Shown here in pieces: positions 26,520 through 34,657 of a stretch of 64,000 nucleotides of DNA (positions are counted from its first letter, which is position 1; every line of letters begins with the position of its first letter). The position numbers and the translations under genes are program-made. The DNA is from Neorhizobium vignae. Lineage in GTDB: Bacteria; Pseudomonadota; Alphaproteobacteria; Rhizobiales; Rhizobiaceae. The notes below the pieces were generated by a model. It ran no database searches and was not told the origin of the DNA. It saw nothing but the letters and a program-made list of their open reading frames with translations. Where the stretch lies: NCBI RefSeq assembly GCF_000732195.1, contig NZ_JNNU01000008.1, positions 1 to 64,000 of the forward strand, written 5' to 3'.

Positions 26520-26699
26520 ACGCTTGCAACTCCGCAGCTAAGCCGAGCAGCGCCGTTGGCGAAATGTGGCTCCCTTCGGACTTCTACTTTCTTCATCTTG
26601 CGGAATAACAAAGCGCAACCGGACGCTGCCCGAGACACCGCTCCGCGTCTCCCGGTTCTAAGGATCGGCCCATAGGGCCGCGCCCATCATCAAATGGGA

Positions 26700-28077
26700 A
26701 CGTGCTTAATCATCTTTCCTCTGACACGAGCGCCCCGGAATCGATGGCGAATTCGGATCGCAGCTGATGGCGGTCGGCTGATTTTCATGCTCGGCTTCCG
26801 CGGCCGTTTCATCGATAATCCGCGCGCCGCCTTGTCGCGTGAGGTATCGCCCGACCCACTGGATAGCAACGAGAAGGCGCTTCTCGAAATTGATGAGGAG
26901 ATAGAGACGTGAACGAGTGCCCAAAGCAGCCAGGCCGCCCTGCCTTTCAACGTCCATTTTCCAAAATCGAAGACGGCGGCATTCCGACCGACCACGGGCG
27001 TATTGCCGCGGTTCTTGAACTTGAAACATACCCCTGCGCTTCCCGATCGTAACCTCGCCCCAGGTATGTTCCTTGTTGCTTGGCGACCTGCGCGAGACCG
27101 GGCAGAACCTTTCCATCCGACCCGGCCAGCGCAAGATGTGTCGCCGATGGAGTAGATGCCGTCAAACCCGATGACACGGAGAAAATCGTCGACCGGTATT
27201 CGCCCACCAGCGACACCGGTTATCCCGAGCCATGAATGGGCTGGGGATGCCTTGACGCCCGCGCCCCAGATGATCGATCCGGCCGGGACAAACTCGCCTT
27301 CGATGTCGGCTCCGCCGACGCGAATGTCCGTCACCCGCTTGCCTGTGCGTACCTCGACACCGATCTTCTCGAGGTAGGATTTCGCGTACGCGGAAAGATG
27401 TTTGGGAAAGGCGGCGAGTATGCGTGGTCCGCCTCCACGAGAATCACTCTCAGATTGTCGGGCTGCAGGTTTCGGAAATCGCGGCTGATCATGAAGCGCC
27501 CAAGTTCGGAGATCGCGCCTGCCATTTCGACGCCCGTTGGTCCACTGCCGATGACGATGTTGGTGAGCAAAGCCTGCTTCTCAGCCTCGCTGTTGGCCCG
27601 CTCTGCCGTTCGAATGCCAGGAGCAGTCGGTGACGGATCTGCCGCGCCTCATGGATGCTCTTCAGGCCGGGTGTGAACTTTCGCCACTCCTCGTGTCCGA
27701 AATAGTTGTAGTCGGAACCGGTGGCGATGACGAGTCGATCGTAGGAAAGCAGGTCGCCATCAGACAGTGACACCGTGCGCGACGACGGGTTGATACCGAC
27801 CACCTCTGCCATGATCATGTTGATGTTCTTGAAACGGGAGTGTCTTTCGGATCGGTTCGGCAATGTCTGCCGGCGACAGGGCCGCGGTCGCGACGTGATA
27901 CAGCAGCGGCTGAAAGAGGTTGTGATTGCGGCGGTCAACGACCGTAACGCTGGTCCCTGGGACATTGCCGAGTTCGATCGCACAAGCCAAGCCGCCGAAA
28001 CCGCCGCCGATGATGACGACATGGCGAGAGACACCTTGTTAAGCCTGAAAACCAGGCCGGTCGTCATTCAAAGTCAT
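26700..28077 (-). pseudogene. ndh: Type II NADH dehydrogenase (NDH-2) pseudogene
   Basis: Pieces in different frames rebuild an NDH-2: HVVIIGGGFGGLACAIELGN (FAD site), FQPLLYHVATAALSPADIAE, INMIMAEVVGINPSSRTVSL, RLVIATGSDYNYFGHEEWRK, NIVIGSGPTGVEMAGAISEL (NADH site), GSIIWGAGVKASPAHSWLG, DGIYSIGDTSCAG and a C-terminal WTLKGRAAWLLWALVHVYLL. There is an early in-frame stop and at least five frame changes. NDH-2 oxidises NADH for the quinone pool without pumping protons. Confidence 0.85.
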
Positions 28078-28125
28078 TTTGAGCTCCGTCGCTTGCTTCC
28101 CGAATGTCGCCTATCTGACGATGCG

Positions 28126-28287
28126 TCATGTCGGTAGGCCGAGGCAGCGCAGTGAAAGCAGGTCTTCAAGCGTAAGGCTTGGACCGAACAGGAGATACGA
28201 CCATACCGGCCGCGTCGCGAAGACGAGGCCCAACGCAAAAGCTGCCCAAATCATTGTCGTGCGGACTTCACGCAGCATCTCAGCCAT
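28126..28287 (-). CDS. Small membrane protein
   Basis: 53 residues: MAEMLREVRTTMIWAAFALG, a hydrophobic stretch to about residue 33, then SLTLEDLLSLRCLGLPT. The ATG overlaps the end of the DUF2243 gene by eight bases, so the two are coupled. It precedes the dead ndh gene in the same operon. Unknown function. Confidence 0.5.
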   Translation of the reverse strand: MAEMLREVRTTMIWAAFALGLVFATRPVWSYLLFGPSLTLEDLLSLRCLGLPT

Positions 28288-28759
28288 GGCGTCGCCTCAT
28301 GACCATCGCGCCGATGACGACCATCGCCCCACCCCAGGCAAGAAAACCTAGGTCCCAGAAGAGCCACTCGCCGCGAGGAACGGTTTCATTGACGTGGTGC
28401 AAGCTGAGCACCTGGTGGTCGATAACGCCTTCGACGAGGTTGAACACACCGAAGCCGATGAGCATCGTCGCGATAAGTTCGCCCGTCGACCAGCGAAAAT
28501 GGCTGCGGCGACCGGACCGCCACAGGATAAAGAGGCCGACAAGGACAAAGACGTAGGTACCAGAGTGGAAGACACCGTCCCAGAAGGTATTGAGTTCAAG
28601 GTTCTCAATCGACGTGATCGGGTACCAGGAGCTCAGCATATGATGCCATTGCAGAAGCTGATGGAGAACGATGCCGTCAAAAAAGCCTCCAAGGCCTAAT
28701 CCTAAGAGCAGCCCAGCGGACCGCGGGAAGCTTCGAGTGGGCCGCTCCAATCCTATCAT
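28280..28759 (-). CDS. DUF2243 family membrane protein
   Basis: 159 residues with four membrane helices. Signature blocks LGGFFDGIVLHQLLQWHHML, WDGVFHSGTYVFVLVGLFIL and EGVIDHQVLSLHHVNET contain conserved histidines and match DUF2243, a family of small bacterial membrane proteins of unknown role. It overlaps the DUF982 gene upstream by four bases; an EcfG promoter drives the operon. Confidence 0.87.
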   Translation of the reverse strand: MIGLERPTRSFPRSAGLLLGLGLGGFFDGIVLHQLLQWHHMLSSWYPITSIENLELNTFWDGVFHSGTYVFVLVGLFILWRSGRRSHFRWSTGELIATMLIGFGVFNLVEGVIDHQVLSLHHVNETVPRGEWLFWDLGFLAWGGAMVVIGAMVMRRRHG

Positions 28760-29007
28760 GCGAGTACCTTGGCCGAGACCGCCGATTCAACAGACGCGCT
28801 GCGGGCACTACCGTGCCTAGCGATCGCGTCAACGCAACGGCGTTTGGCGATGCCGTATTCCGACTGGCTGCTCGATGGCCAGCGATGGAGAAGCGCGGCC
28901 AATGCCGCGTCCGGCCCGCCAATGCGTTCCCGCATGCCGTTGCCATTCCGGACGAAGATGGGCGATTGCCACTTCACCAAGAAATTGAGGTCGATGACCT
29001 TGTCCAT
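28756..29007 (-). CDS. DUF982 domain protein
   Basis: 83 residues from the ATG at 29007: WQSPIFVRNGNGMRERIGGP, DAALAALLHRWP and a last helix with AKRRCVDAIARHG. This is the DUF982 pattern (W-P-V...G-R...I-GP-AL-L...WP...C-A), abundant in rhizobial accessory replicons. It heads the DUF982-DUF2243-53aa operon under an exact EcfG promoter. Confidence 0.78.
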   Translation of the reverse strand: MDKVIDLNFLVKWQSPIFVRNGNGMRERIGGPDAALAALLHRWPSSSQSEYGIAKRRCVDAIARHGSARSASVESAVSAKVLA

Positions 29008-29036
29008 AAGTGACCTCTGTTGAAATCGTACCGACA

Positions 29037-29061
29037 AACCTTCACGGGCGATGCAAGTTCC
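29037..29061 (-). promoter_or_regulatory. EcfG-type promoter
   Basis: Minus strand: GGAAC (29061-29057), 17 bases, GTT (29039-29037), 30 bases upstream of the DUF982 gene. Confidence 0.78.
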
Positions 29062-29129
29062 CTAGCCTCCCCGACTAAGTGCACAAACTGGCCGCGCCCT
29101 CTCCGCGACGAACGTATTGAACCGTGGGC

Positions 29130-29400
29130 CGCGTTTCAGCCACGTCAGTATCAAAACGCGGCAAGCCACGTCGGGCGGGTTCTATGTCTGGGAATTCGAG
29201 AAGGACTGACGCGAGCTGCGCGTCAGGGTCGAGGGAAAGCCCAGCTTCAACTCTTCGATCTCCCAGATCGCGGCCGCCGTGAAAAAATGCGGGATTGACA
29301 ATATTCCGGAGTTCCCTCGAGGTTTCTGATTGAGCCCGATCAGGTGCCGACACTGTTGGATTGCCGCCCGCTTGAACGGCAAGGTCTCGGTTCGGCTGGA
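29130..29400 (+). pseudogene. LysR-family regulator relic (effector domain)
   Basis: With frame changes the stretch reads SGGFYVWEFEKD, a stop, then RELRVRVEGKPSFNSSISQI and EFPRGFLIEPDQVPTL. This is the late effector-binding domain of a LysR-type regulator. The DNA-binding half is absent. It abuts the DUF892 fragment at about 29410, marking a recombination junction. Confidence 0.5.
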
Positions 29401-29412
29401 GTAGTAGAGAAG

Positions 29413-29761
29413 TATTGCAGATCGCCCGTCTCGAACAGTGTTCGAGCTCATCGGCAAGCCGGCGCGTGGCAAGACGTGCGAAGCCATCCAGGGCATTCTG
29501 GCCAAAGGCGAAGAGATCATGGAGGAATACAAGGGCACCGTTGCACTCGACGCCGGCCTCATCTCCTCGGCGCAAGCCGTCGAGCACTACGAGATGGCGC
29601 GCTACGGTACACTGGTCGCATGGGCAAACCAGCTCGGTCTGACCGAGGCAGTGCCGCTCCTCCAGGCGACCCTCGATGGGGAAATTGCTACGGATCAGAA
29701 GCTGACCCAACTGGCTGACGCATCGGCAAATCCCAAGGGCAAGACCGTCAAAGCCGCCTGA
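29413..29761 (+). pseudogene. DUF892 (YciE/YciF-type ferritin-like) fragment
   Basis: The frame starting at 29438 gives 107 residues matching the C-terminal two thirds of DUF892: FELIGKPARGKTCEAIQGIL, EEIMEEYKGTVALDAGLISS and VEHYEMARYGTLVAWANQLG. Just upstream, QIARLEQ continues in another frame across a missing base. The N-terminal helix is gone, replaced by the LysR relic. A second broken DUF892 gene lies at 47076-47535. Confidence 0.75.
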
Positions 29762-29822
29762 TCAGTTTCGAGTATTACGGGCCGTTGAGAGGCGGCCGTT
29801 TCTTCTTGGACATTCGGCTTCA

Positions 29823-29895
29823 GCTTGCCTGCGCATTGACAAGACTCGGCTTGACCGGCACGCGAAGGGTGAACCGCGTCTCTTTCCGTGACGAT
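29823..29895 (-). pseudogene. Histidine-kinase C-terminal relic
   Basis: A short minus-strand stretch reads TSSRKETRFTLRVPV before the stop, like the end of a histidine-kinase ATPase domain (GTRFTLRLPV type). Only the last two dozen residues remain. Interesting beside the stress-regulation genes, but too short for certainty. Confidence 0.3.
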
Positions 29896-30017
29896 GTCAC
29901 CGACAGAATTCAATCGTGAGATTCAGCAACTTTCGCGGAACAGACTAGCCAAGGTTCTTCTTAGCTCACCAGTTACGTGAGCGGGAACCGCCTTTCGTTT
30001 GCACCTTCCGCAAGCGT

Positions 30018-30215
30018 TTGCGAACCAAAGTTCAAAACCGTGAGGTTTCAGACTTCAAGTTCACTCGACGCGAACCTCGCGCCATGAGTTCGAGATCGAA
30101 ATCAGCCATGCGCGGTCGTCGGCATGCAGCGGCTCAAAGCTCTCAGGACATTTTGGGCGGAAATTTCGATCTCAAGCAGCACGTCGTCAAAGTCGGTCTC
30201 GGCGTAAAGTTCTAA
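30018..30215 (+). pseudogene. Outer-membrane beta-barrel protein C-terminal relic
   Basis: The frame ends GNFDLKQHVVKVGLGVKF, with a terminal Phe and alternating hydrophobic residues, as in the last strand of opacity/Omp25-type porins. The upstream part of the frame does not look like a barrel. A strong terminator follows, consistent with the 3' end of a lost gene. Confidence 0.45.
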
Positions 30216-30241
30216 ACAAGCAGTCCCCTCCCAAGGATATT

Positions 30242-30267
30242 GAGCCTCGCGAAAGCGGGGCTCTTTT
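30242..30267 (+). terminator. Rho-independent terminator
   Basis: GAGCCTCGC-GAAA-GCGGGGCTC followed by TTTT (30264-30267): a nine-base stem with one G-T pair, a GAAA loop and a T run. It ends the outer-membrane protein relic and insulates the small-gene cassette downstream. Confidence 0.8.
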
Positions 30268-30283
30268 CGTTCGTCGCTGGTGC

Positions 30284-30317
30284 TTGACTCTTTGCAACTT
30301 CGTGTCAGCTTCCCTGC
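30284..30317 (+). promoter_or_regulatory. Promoter-like block shared by cassette copies 2 and 3
   Basis: CTTGACTC followed about 14 bases later by TGTCAG and TTCC precedes copy 2 here and, in the same order and spacing, copy 3 (32041-32075). TTGACT (30284-30289) could be a -35 element. Conservation upstream of two paralogous cassettes suggests a duplicated promoter region. Confidence 0.4.
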
Positions 30318-30509
30318 ATGAGCACACGTGATCGCTTCGACCTCCGCAAAGACGGCCAACATACTTGGGAGATATTCGACAGCACCACTGGCAGGACGGT
30401 AATCATTGGGGGAAAGCCGTACTGCGACCTGCCGCGAGATAGCGCAGATACGTTCGTCGCCTTCATGAACTCGGTGGGTGTGTTGCCTGACAGGGATACA
30501 CTGCATTGA
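30318..30509 (+). CDS. Small conserved hypothetical protein, cassette copy 2 (first gene)
   Basis: 63 residues: STRDRFDLRKDGQHTWEIFD, GRTVIIGGKPYCDLPRDSAD, ending PDRDTLH. It looks beta-rich in the first half and helical at the end. Closest relatives in the window: 68-256, the broken 32076-32265 and, more distantly, its neighbour 30506-30706. The next gene starts in a TTGA overlap. Function unknown. Confidence 0.65.
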   Translation: MSTRDRFDLRKDGQHTWEIFDSTTGRTVIIGGKPYCDLPRDSADTFVAFMNSVGVLPDRDTLH

Positions 30510-30706
30510 ACGATAAGCTCATGCGCCGCTTCAGTGCGCGAAAGAACGAAGACGGTACTGACTACTGGACCGTCTACGACGTCTCCACCGGTTTACCAGC
30601 CGTGGTAAACGGAACGACGCTTGATGCACTCGGAATGGAAGAGGCCGATGATTTAGCCGACCTCCTGAACGCGCAATACACGAGGCGCGGAGGCACAGCT
30701 CAATGA
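30506..30706 (+). CDS. Small conserved hypothetical protein, cassette copy 2 (middle gene)
   Basis: About 66 residues: RRFSARKNEDGTDYWTVYDV, GLPAVVNGTTLDALGMEEAD, DLADLLNAQ. The pattern follows that of the preceding protein (F-x-RK-x-DG...W-x-x-D-x-x-TG...DD...), so the two are ancient tandem duplicates. It may start at the overlapping TTG (30506) or at the ATG (30521). This middle gene is missing from copies 1 and 3. Confidence 0.62.
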   Translation: MNDKLMRRFSARKNEDGTDYWTVYDVSTGLPAVVNGTTLDALGMEEADDLADLLNAQYTRRGGTAQ

Positions 30707-31029
30707 GTTCGACGAACGACTTCATTGCAGAACTGGTCCGGGCCGCGAATAAGGTCGAGAAACTCCGCGGAGAAGAAGCTCGCCGCCTACTCAACCGCTG
30801 GATAATGACGATTCGCGACATGCGAGAGACAATCGGGATACCTCGCAGCAACACGGCGGCCGACGTCGTGATCGACCTGCAGACGACAGCTGTGGCCCTC
30901 GGCTTGGGTAACCGATCGCCCGATCAGGTCAAGGCTGCCCTGCTGGATGCCGCCGGAATAATTCGAGACCTGCACATCGCGCTGAATACGAGGACGGAAA
31001 TTCCGCTCGAGGAACCGCCGAAGCGTTAG
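30703..31029 (+). CDS. Conserved hypothetical protein, cassette copy 2 (third gene)
   Basis: 108 residues, mostly helical: NDFIAELVRAANKVEKLRGE, ARRLLNRWIMTIRDMRETIG, VIDLQTTAVALGLGNRSPDQ and a final helix. It overlaps the previous gene by ATGA. It is the only complete copy; 258-452 has an internal deletion and 32262-32446 is cut off. The tight linkage suggests that the products act together. Confidence 0.65.
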   Translation: MSSTNDFIAELVRAANKVEKLRGEEARRLLNRWIMTIRDMRETIGIPRSNTAADVVIDLQTTAVALGLGNRSPDQVKAALLDAAGIIRDLHIALNTRTEIPLEEPPKR

Positions 31030-31056
31030 GCCTCCTCAAGGAGGTGGTCGCATAGC

Positions 31057-31081
31057 GGAACTATCGCAAAGTCAGATTGTT
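31057..31081 (+). promoter_or_regulatory. EcfG-type promoter
   Basis: GGAAC at 31057-31061, 17 bases, GTT at 31079-31081, 35 bases before the ATG at 31116. Confidence 0.78.
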
Positions 31082-31115
31082 ACTGACCTACGCACAATCG
31101 AGGCACGCGGCAATC

Positions 31116-31493
31116 ATGAGTCCTACTCCAAAAAAGCCATTCGGCAAAACCTCAGCTCCCGTCACGGAAAGCCAGATCGAGGTGAGGCAAGGCCGAAGCG
31201 GACGACCGGTCCTAATCGTGTTAATATGTGGATTGGCGCTTGCGATAGTCGCGTGGGGAGCCGCTGAGTGGTGGGGCGAGGCCACTGATGCGCCGGCTGA
31301 GAACACTGCCACTTCTCCCGCCGGCAGCAACGTTCCCGCCGCGCAAAACCAGACACCGTCAAATAGTGCCGCACCTGTAACGGGGGGCAATACCGCACCG
31401 GCCGACCGGAGCACGCATCCGCAAAGCGGGACTGGCGGACCATCTCCGACGAATGCTCCATCGGGGAGCACGACGGAAACTCCTCGGCCTTAA
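31116..31493 (+). CDS. Single-span membrane protein with long disordered tail
   Basis: 125 residues: a cytoplasmic basic N-terminus, one membrane helix (VLIVLICGLALAIVAWGAAE), then about 75 residues rich in Ala, Pro, Ser, Thr, Asn and Gly, presumably in the periplasm. The type is common among rhizobial stress genes. It is driven by an exact EcfG promoter and ends before a bidirectional terminator shared with the convergent secreted-protein gene. Confidence 0.68.
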   Translation: MSPTPKKPFGKTSAPVTESQIEVRQGRSGRPVLIVLICGLALAIVAWGAAEWWGEATDAPAENTATSPAGSNVPAAQNQTPSNSAAPVTGGNTAPADRSTHPQSGTGGPSPTNAPSGSTTETPRP

Positions 31494-31554
31494 TATCCCC
31501 CGTAGAAGCCGGTGTCCCATGAGTTGGCAGAAGGCCTACATGGAGGCCCACAAG

Positions 31555-31593
31555 AAAAAAGCCCCGCAGCCGGTTAAGGCTACGGGGCTTTTC
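31555..31593. terminator. Bidirectional rho-independent terminator
   Basis: A6 then GCCCCG-C-AGCC, a six-base loop, GGCT-A-CGGGGC and TTTTC: an eleven-position stem with one mismatch, flanked by an A run and a T run, so it works for both strands. It separates the convergent stress genes ending at 31493 and 31606. Confidence 0.88.
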
Positions 31594-31605
31594 AAATTGA
31601 GCTGA

Positions 31606-31938
31606 TCAGCAACGGTTAGCTTGATTGGCGGCGCCGTTCGATCCGGAGTTTGAAGCTGGTCCCCCGGCCGAACCCTGTTGCGTGGGGGTGGTTACGCAGC
31701 CGGAATTGGTGCTGCCCGCGTTGTTGGCGTTCCCACCGCTGGATCCGGTAGTATTGGTACCCGTGGTAGCTCCTTGAGCTCCGGCCGTACCGGTTCCGTT
31801 GCCGCTCGAACCTGCGGCTGCGCCCGCCGCACTGCCGGTTCCGGAAGAACCGGCCCCTGAACCGCCTGTTGCGCCCTGGGCGAAAGCAGACGTTGCAAGG
31901 CCGAACGCAAGAGCACTCACTGTCAGAATTCTCAACAT
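31606..31938 (-). CDS. Secreted low-complexity Gly/Ser/Thr/Asn protein
   Basis: 110 residues: signal peptide [20 protein letters not shown], then a mature region made almost only of Gly, Ser, Ala, Thr, Asn and Gln with two Cys, one near residue 80 and one at the end. No catalytic motif. It might be a periplasmic or surface-exposed flexible protein. AGGAAACGAC precedes the ATG at 31938 and an exact EcfG promoter lies at 31973-31997. Confidence 0.68.
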   Translation of the reverse strand: MLRILTVSALAFGLATSAFAQGATGGSGAGSSGTGSAAGAAAGSSGNGTGTAGAQGATTGTNTTGSSGGNANNAGSTNSGCVTTPTQQGSAGGPASNSGSNGAANQANRC

Positions 31939-31972
31939 GTCGTTTCCTCTGGTTTGCGTGTAGCTCGGTGCG

Positions 31973-31997
31973 AACCGTCCACCTCGAAAGAAGTTCC
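31973..31997 (-). promoter_or_regulatory. EcfG-type promoter
   Basis: Minus strand: GGAAC (31997-31993), 17 bases, GTT (31975-31973), 35 bases upstream of the secreted protein gene. Confidence 0.78.
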
Positions 31998-32075
31998 CAC
32001 CCGAGGCTAACGATCTGCCTTCGGTGGCTTTAGACGCTGTCTTGACTCCAACGAACATCCTGTCAGTTTCCGGAC

Positions 32076-32265
32076 ATGAACACGCGATCGCTGCGACCTC
32101 CGCAAAGATAGCGAACATACCTGGGAAATATTCGACACCACCAATGGCCGTGCTGTGGCTTTCCGGGGCGAGCCCTTTTGCGGCCTACCGCAAGACTGTG
32201 CTGATACCTTGGCCGACTATATGAACTCGACGGGGATGGTGCCCGATTGGGACACACTGCATTGA
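32076..32265 (+). pseudogene. Cassette copy 3, first gene (start codon out of frame)
   Basis: The frame TRDRCDLRKDSEHTWEIFDT to PDWDTLH is clearly a third paralogue of 68-256 and 30318-30509, but a two-base loss after ATGA puts the ATG out of frame, with TGA in front of the coding frame. Without another start it cannot be made. Confidence 0.65.
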
Positions 32266-32446
32266 GCGCTACAAACGACTTCATTGCCGAGTTGATCCGA
32301 GCTGCCAATCAAATTGAAAACTTGACGGCGCTGGAGAAGAACCGGCTGCTGGATCGGGCCGCTAGGGTCTTGCGGGAGATGCGAGAGCAGATTGGCATCC
32401 CGACCACCCGCACCGGTGGCGACGCACTCGTAGAGATTCAAGTGGT
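32262..32446 (+). pseudogene. Cassette copy 3, second gene (3' truncated)
   Basis: TTG at 32262 overlaps the previous stop (TTGA). The protein reads SATNDFIAELIRAANQIENL, RAARVLREMREQIGIPTTRT, DALVEIQ and then runs into the aldolase fragment. Compared with the intact copy, it loses everything after the DLQT position. The junction near 32446 marks a deletion or insertion end. Confidence 0.65.
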
Positions 32447-32709
32447 GGCGGCGGCGCGTCGGTCGCCTGCCGCTGGTGCCTTATTTCCCGCCGGGCGACA
32501 GAGCCTTGGCCGAGGCGGTCAAGCTGAAAGCACGCGACAACCATGCGGTCCTGCTGGCAAATCACGGACCGGTCGTTGCCGGCAAGACCTTGCGGGAAGC
32601 TCAATATGCGACCGAAGAACTCGAGGAAACAGCCAAGCTGTTCCTGATGCTGCGGGGCAGTCCGATCCGGCCTTTGACCGAAGTACAGGCAGGTTCGCTC
32701 AGGCCGTGA
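32447..32709 (+). pseudogene. otnC: Class II aldolase fragment (OtnC-like)
   Basis: The frame GRLPLVPYFPPGDRALAEAV, NHAVLLANHGPVVAGKTLRE, ATEELEETAKLFLMLRGSPI is the C-terminal part of a class II aldolase/adducin protein resembling 3-oxo-tetronate 4-phosphate decarboxylase. The N-terminal metal-binding half is missing. It converges on a catabolic operon that includes pdxA2, a known pathway partner of OtnC, so a once complete tetronate pathway was probably cut here. Confidence 0.7.
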
Positions 32710-32720
32710 CCGGCCCCGCC

Positions 32721-33626
32721 TCAGCCCTGTCGAAGCGCTCCCTGCGTCCTGACATCGATGGCGTAGAGCGACGTCGAGGCGGTGATGAAGATACGGTCGC
32801 GGTTGGGGCCGCCGAATGTGCAGTTGGCGATGATTTCGGGCACAAGGATCTTGCCGAGCCGGCAGCCGTCCGGCGCGTAGACCTGGATGCTGTCATGTGA
32901 GGACGTGAAGAGATTGCCGTGGATATCGATCCGGAACCCGTCCGAGGCGCCGGGTCGGACATCGCAGAAGACCCGGCTGCGTGCCAGAATTCGGCCATCC
33001 ACCACGTCAAGCACCCGGATATGCCGCGGCCCGCCAGGAGTGTGCGAAAAGCCGGTGTCCGAGACGTAGAGCAGGCTTTCATCGGGCGAAAACGCCAGGC
33101 CGTTCGGCTTTTCGAAATCATCGGCAACGATCTGCAAATCGTTTGTGGCCGGATCGAAACGATAGACGTGGCAAGCACCGATTTCACTCTCGGCTTTGAC
33201 GCCTTCGTCATCGGACAGGATACCGTAGGAAGGGTCGGTGAACCAGATCGTCCCATCAGACTTGACCACGACGTCGTTGGGGGAGTTCAAGCGCTTCCTC
33301 CGATAGCGATCAACAAGCGTCACGATCGTTCCGTCGCGTTCGGTCCGGCTGATGCGGCGGCCCGAATGCTCGCAGGATACCAGCCGGCCTTCGCAATCTC
33401 GCGTGTGACCATTGGCGTGGTTGGACGGCTGGCGAAACACACTACCGCTGGTGTCGGGGTGCCAGCGTAGCATCCGATTGTTCGGGATATCGCTCCACGT
33501 GACGCTGCCGTCCTCCCACCAGACCGGTCCCTCGCTCCATACGGCACCTGTCCAGAGCCTTTCGAGCACGGCGTCCGAATCGACCAGCGTCCGCATGCGC
33601 GGATCTTCAATGACGACGACACTCAT
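32721..33626 (-). CDS. SMP-30/gluconolactonase-type lactonase
   Basis: 301 residues, six-bladed beta-propeller type: WSEGPVWWEDGSVTWSDIPN with the metal-binding Glu, RKRLNSPNDVVVKSDGTIWF (Asn-Asp), EKPNGLAFSPDESLLYVSDT (Asn-Gly) and DGFRIDIHGNLFTSSHDS. It should open a sugar-acid lactone in the cytoplasm. It is the last gene of the operon and overlaps pdxA2 by ATGA. The start at 33626 is where the family begins ([15 protein letters not shown]). Confidence 0.9.
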   Translation of the reverse strand: MSVVVIEDPRMRTLVDSDAVLERLWTGAVWSEGPVWWEDGSVTWSDIPNNRMLRWHPDTSGSVFRQPSNHANGHTRDCEGRLVSCEHSGRRISRTERDGTIVTLVDRYRRKRLNSPNDVVVKSDGTIWFTDPSYGILSDDEGVKAESEIGACHVYRFDPATNDLQIVADDFEKPNGLAFSPDESLLYVSDTGFSHTPGGPRHIRVLDVVDGRILARSRVFCDVRPGASDGFRIDIHGNLFTSSHDSIQVYAPDGCRLGKILVPEIIANCTFGGPNRDRIFITASTSLYAIDVRTQGALRQG

Positions 33627-34657
33627 GCGCTGCGGCCTCGATTTTTCGCCGCGGTGGCCATTCGGGCAGCCAGCAGCACGGCCTCCTCGCTGGCGCGCGG
33701 ATTGGCAATACCCTTGCCGGCAATATCGTAGGCCGTGCCGTGGGCGGGCGTGCAGACGGGAAAGGGCAGCCCCCCGAGCATGGTCACGCCGCGATCGAAG
33801 CCGATCAGCTTCATCGCGATCTGGCCCTGGTCGTGATACATGGTCAGCACCGCGTAATATCCGTCCCTGAGCGCCGTCAGAAAGACGGTGTCGGCGGGAT
33901 GAGGGCCTGAGACATCGTAACCCTCGGCAGCAGCCGCTTCGACTGCGGGAGCGATGATATCGATCTCCTCCATGCCAAAACTGCCGCCGTCGCCCGCATG
34001 AGGATTGAGGCCCGCCACGAGCAGGCGCGGCTTTTCGACGCCTGACTGTTTCAGGCAATCCACGGTGAGCCGGATCTCGGCGAGGATCGCCTCGCGCGAC
34101 AGACTGGCCGCGACATCCTTCAACGGAATATGCGAGGTGACGCGGGCATTCCACACGGTATCGAGGACGTTGAACTCCTTTACCCTTCCGGCCAGCTGCA
34201 ACAGCTCCTGGATGAAGCGGCTTTCGTCGCCATAGCCCGGATGGGCGAAGCGCATCGCCTTCTTGTTCAGCGGCGTATAGCAGAGGCCGGCCACGTGGCC
34301 GGCCTCTGCTAGCCGCAGAGCAAACGAGAAATTCTCGACGGCAAAGCGCCCGCCCACGGGCGTCGCCTCGCCGCTGGTTATAGTTGCCGGATCGAGATTG
34401 TGAAGGTCGATCAGGACCGGGCTGCGAGCCGGCTCTATCGCGCCGCTTTCCACCGTGTCGATGTCGAGCGCCAATCCCGCCGCCTTGGCACCGGCTTCAA
34501 GAATTCGGCGGTCGCCGATCACCACCAGGCGCGCCGCGGCGGCGATCCTTGGCGATACGATCAGCCTGGCTGCAAGCTCCGGACTGATCCCGGCCGGATC
34601 GCCCATGGCGAGCGCTACCAGGGGACGTTCGCCGGCGTCGTCGACTTTCACATTCAT
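33623..34657 (-). CDS. pdxA2: 4-phospho-D-threonate 3-dehydrogenase / PdxA family (PdxA2-like)
   Basis: 344 residues. PdxA blocks: [30 protein letters not shown] (metal His), [31 protein letters not shown] (metal His) and [20 protein letters not shown]. PdxA2-type enzymes oxidise 4-phospho-threonate or -erythronate with NAD. Placement in a sugar operon, rather than with ksgA/surA, favours PdxA2 over the pyridoxine enzyme. It overlaps genes on both sides by four bases. Confidence 0.82.
   Translation of the reverse strand: MNVKVDDAGERPLVALAMGDPAGISPELAARLIVSPRIAAAARLVVIGDRRILEAGAKAAGLALDIDTVESGAIEPARSPVLIDLHNLDPATITSGEATPVGGRFAVENFSFALRLAEAGHVAGLCYTPLNKKAMRFAHPGYGDESRFIQELLQLAGRVKEFNVLDTVWNARVTSHIPLKDVAASLSREAILAEIRLTVDCLKQSGVEKPRLLVAGLNPHAGDGGSFGMEEIDIIAPAVEAAAAEGYDVSGPHPADTVFLTALRDGYYAVLTMYHDQGQIAMKLIGFDRGVTMLGGLPFPVCTPAHGTAYDIAGKGIANPRASEEAVLLAARMATAAKNRGRSA

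Noticed and set aside
30102..30506. Minus-strand 134-codon frame opposite the small-gene cassette
   Set aside because: It is antisense to a conserved paralogous gene and crosses a strong terminator; the paralogy supports the plus strand.
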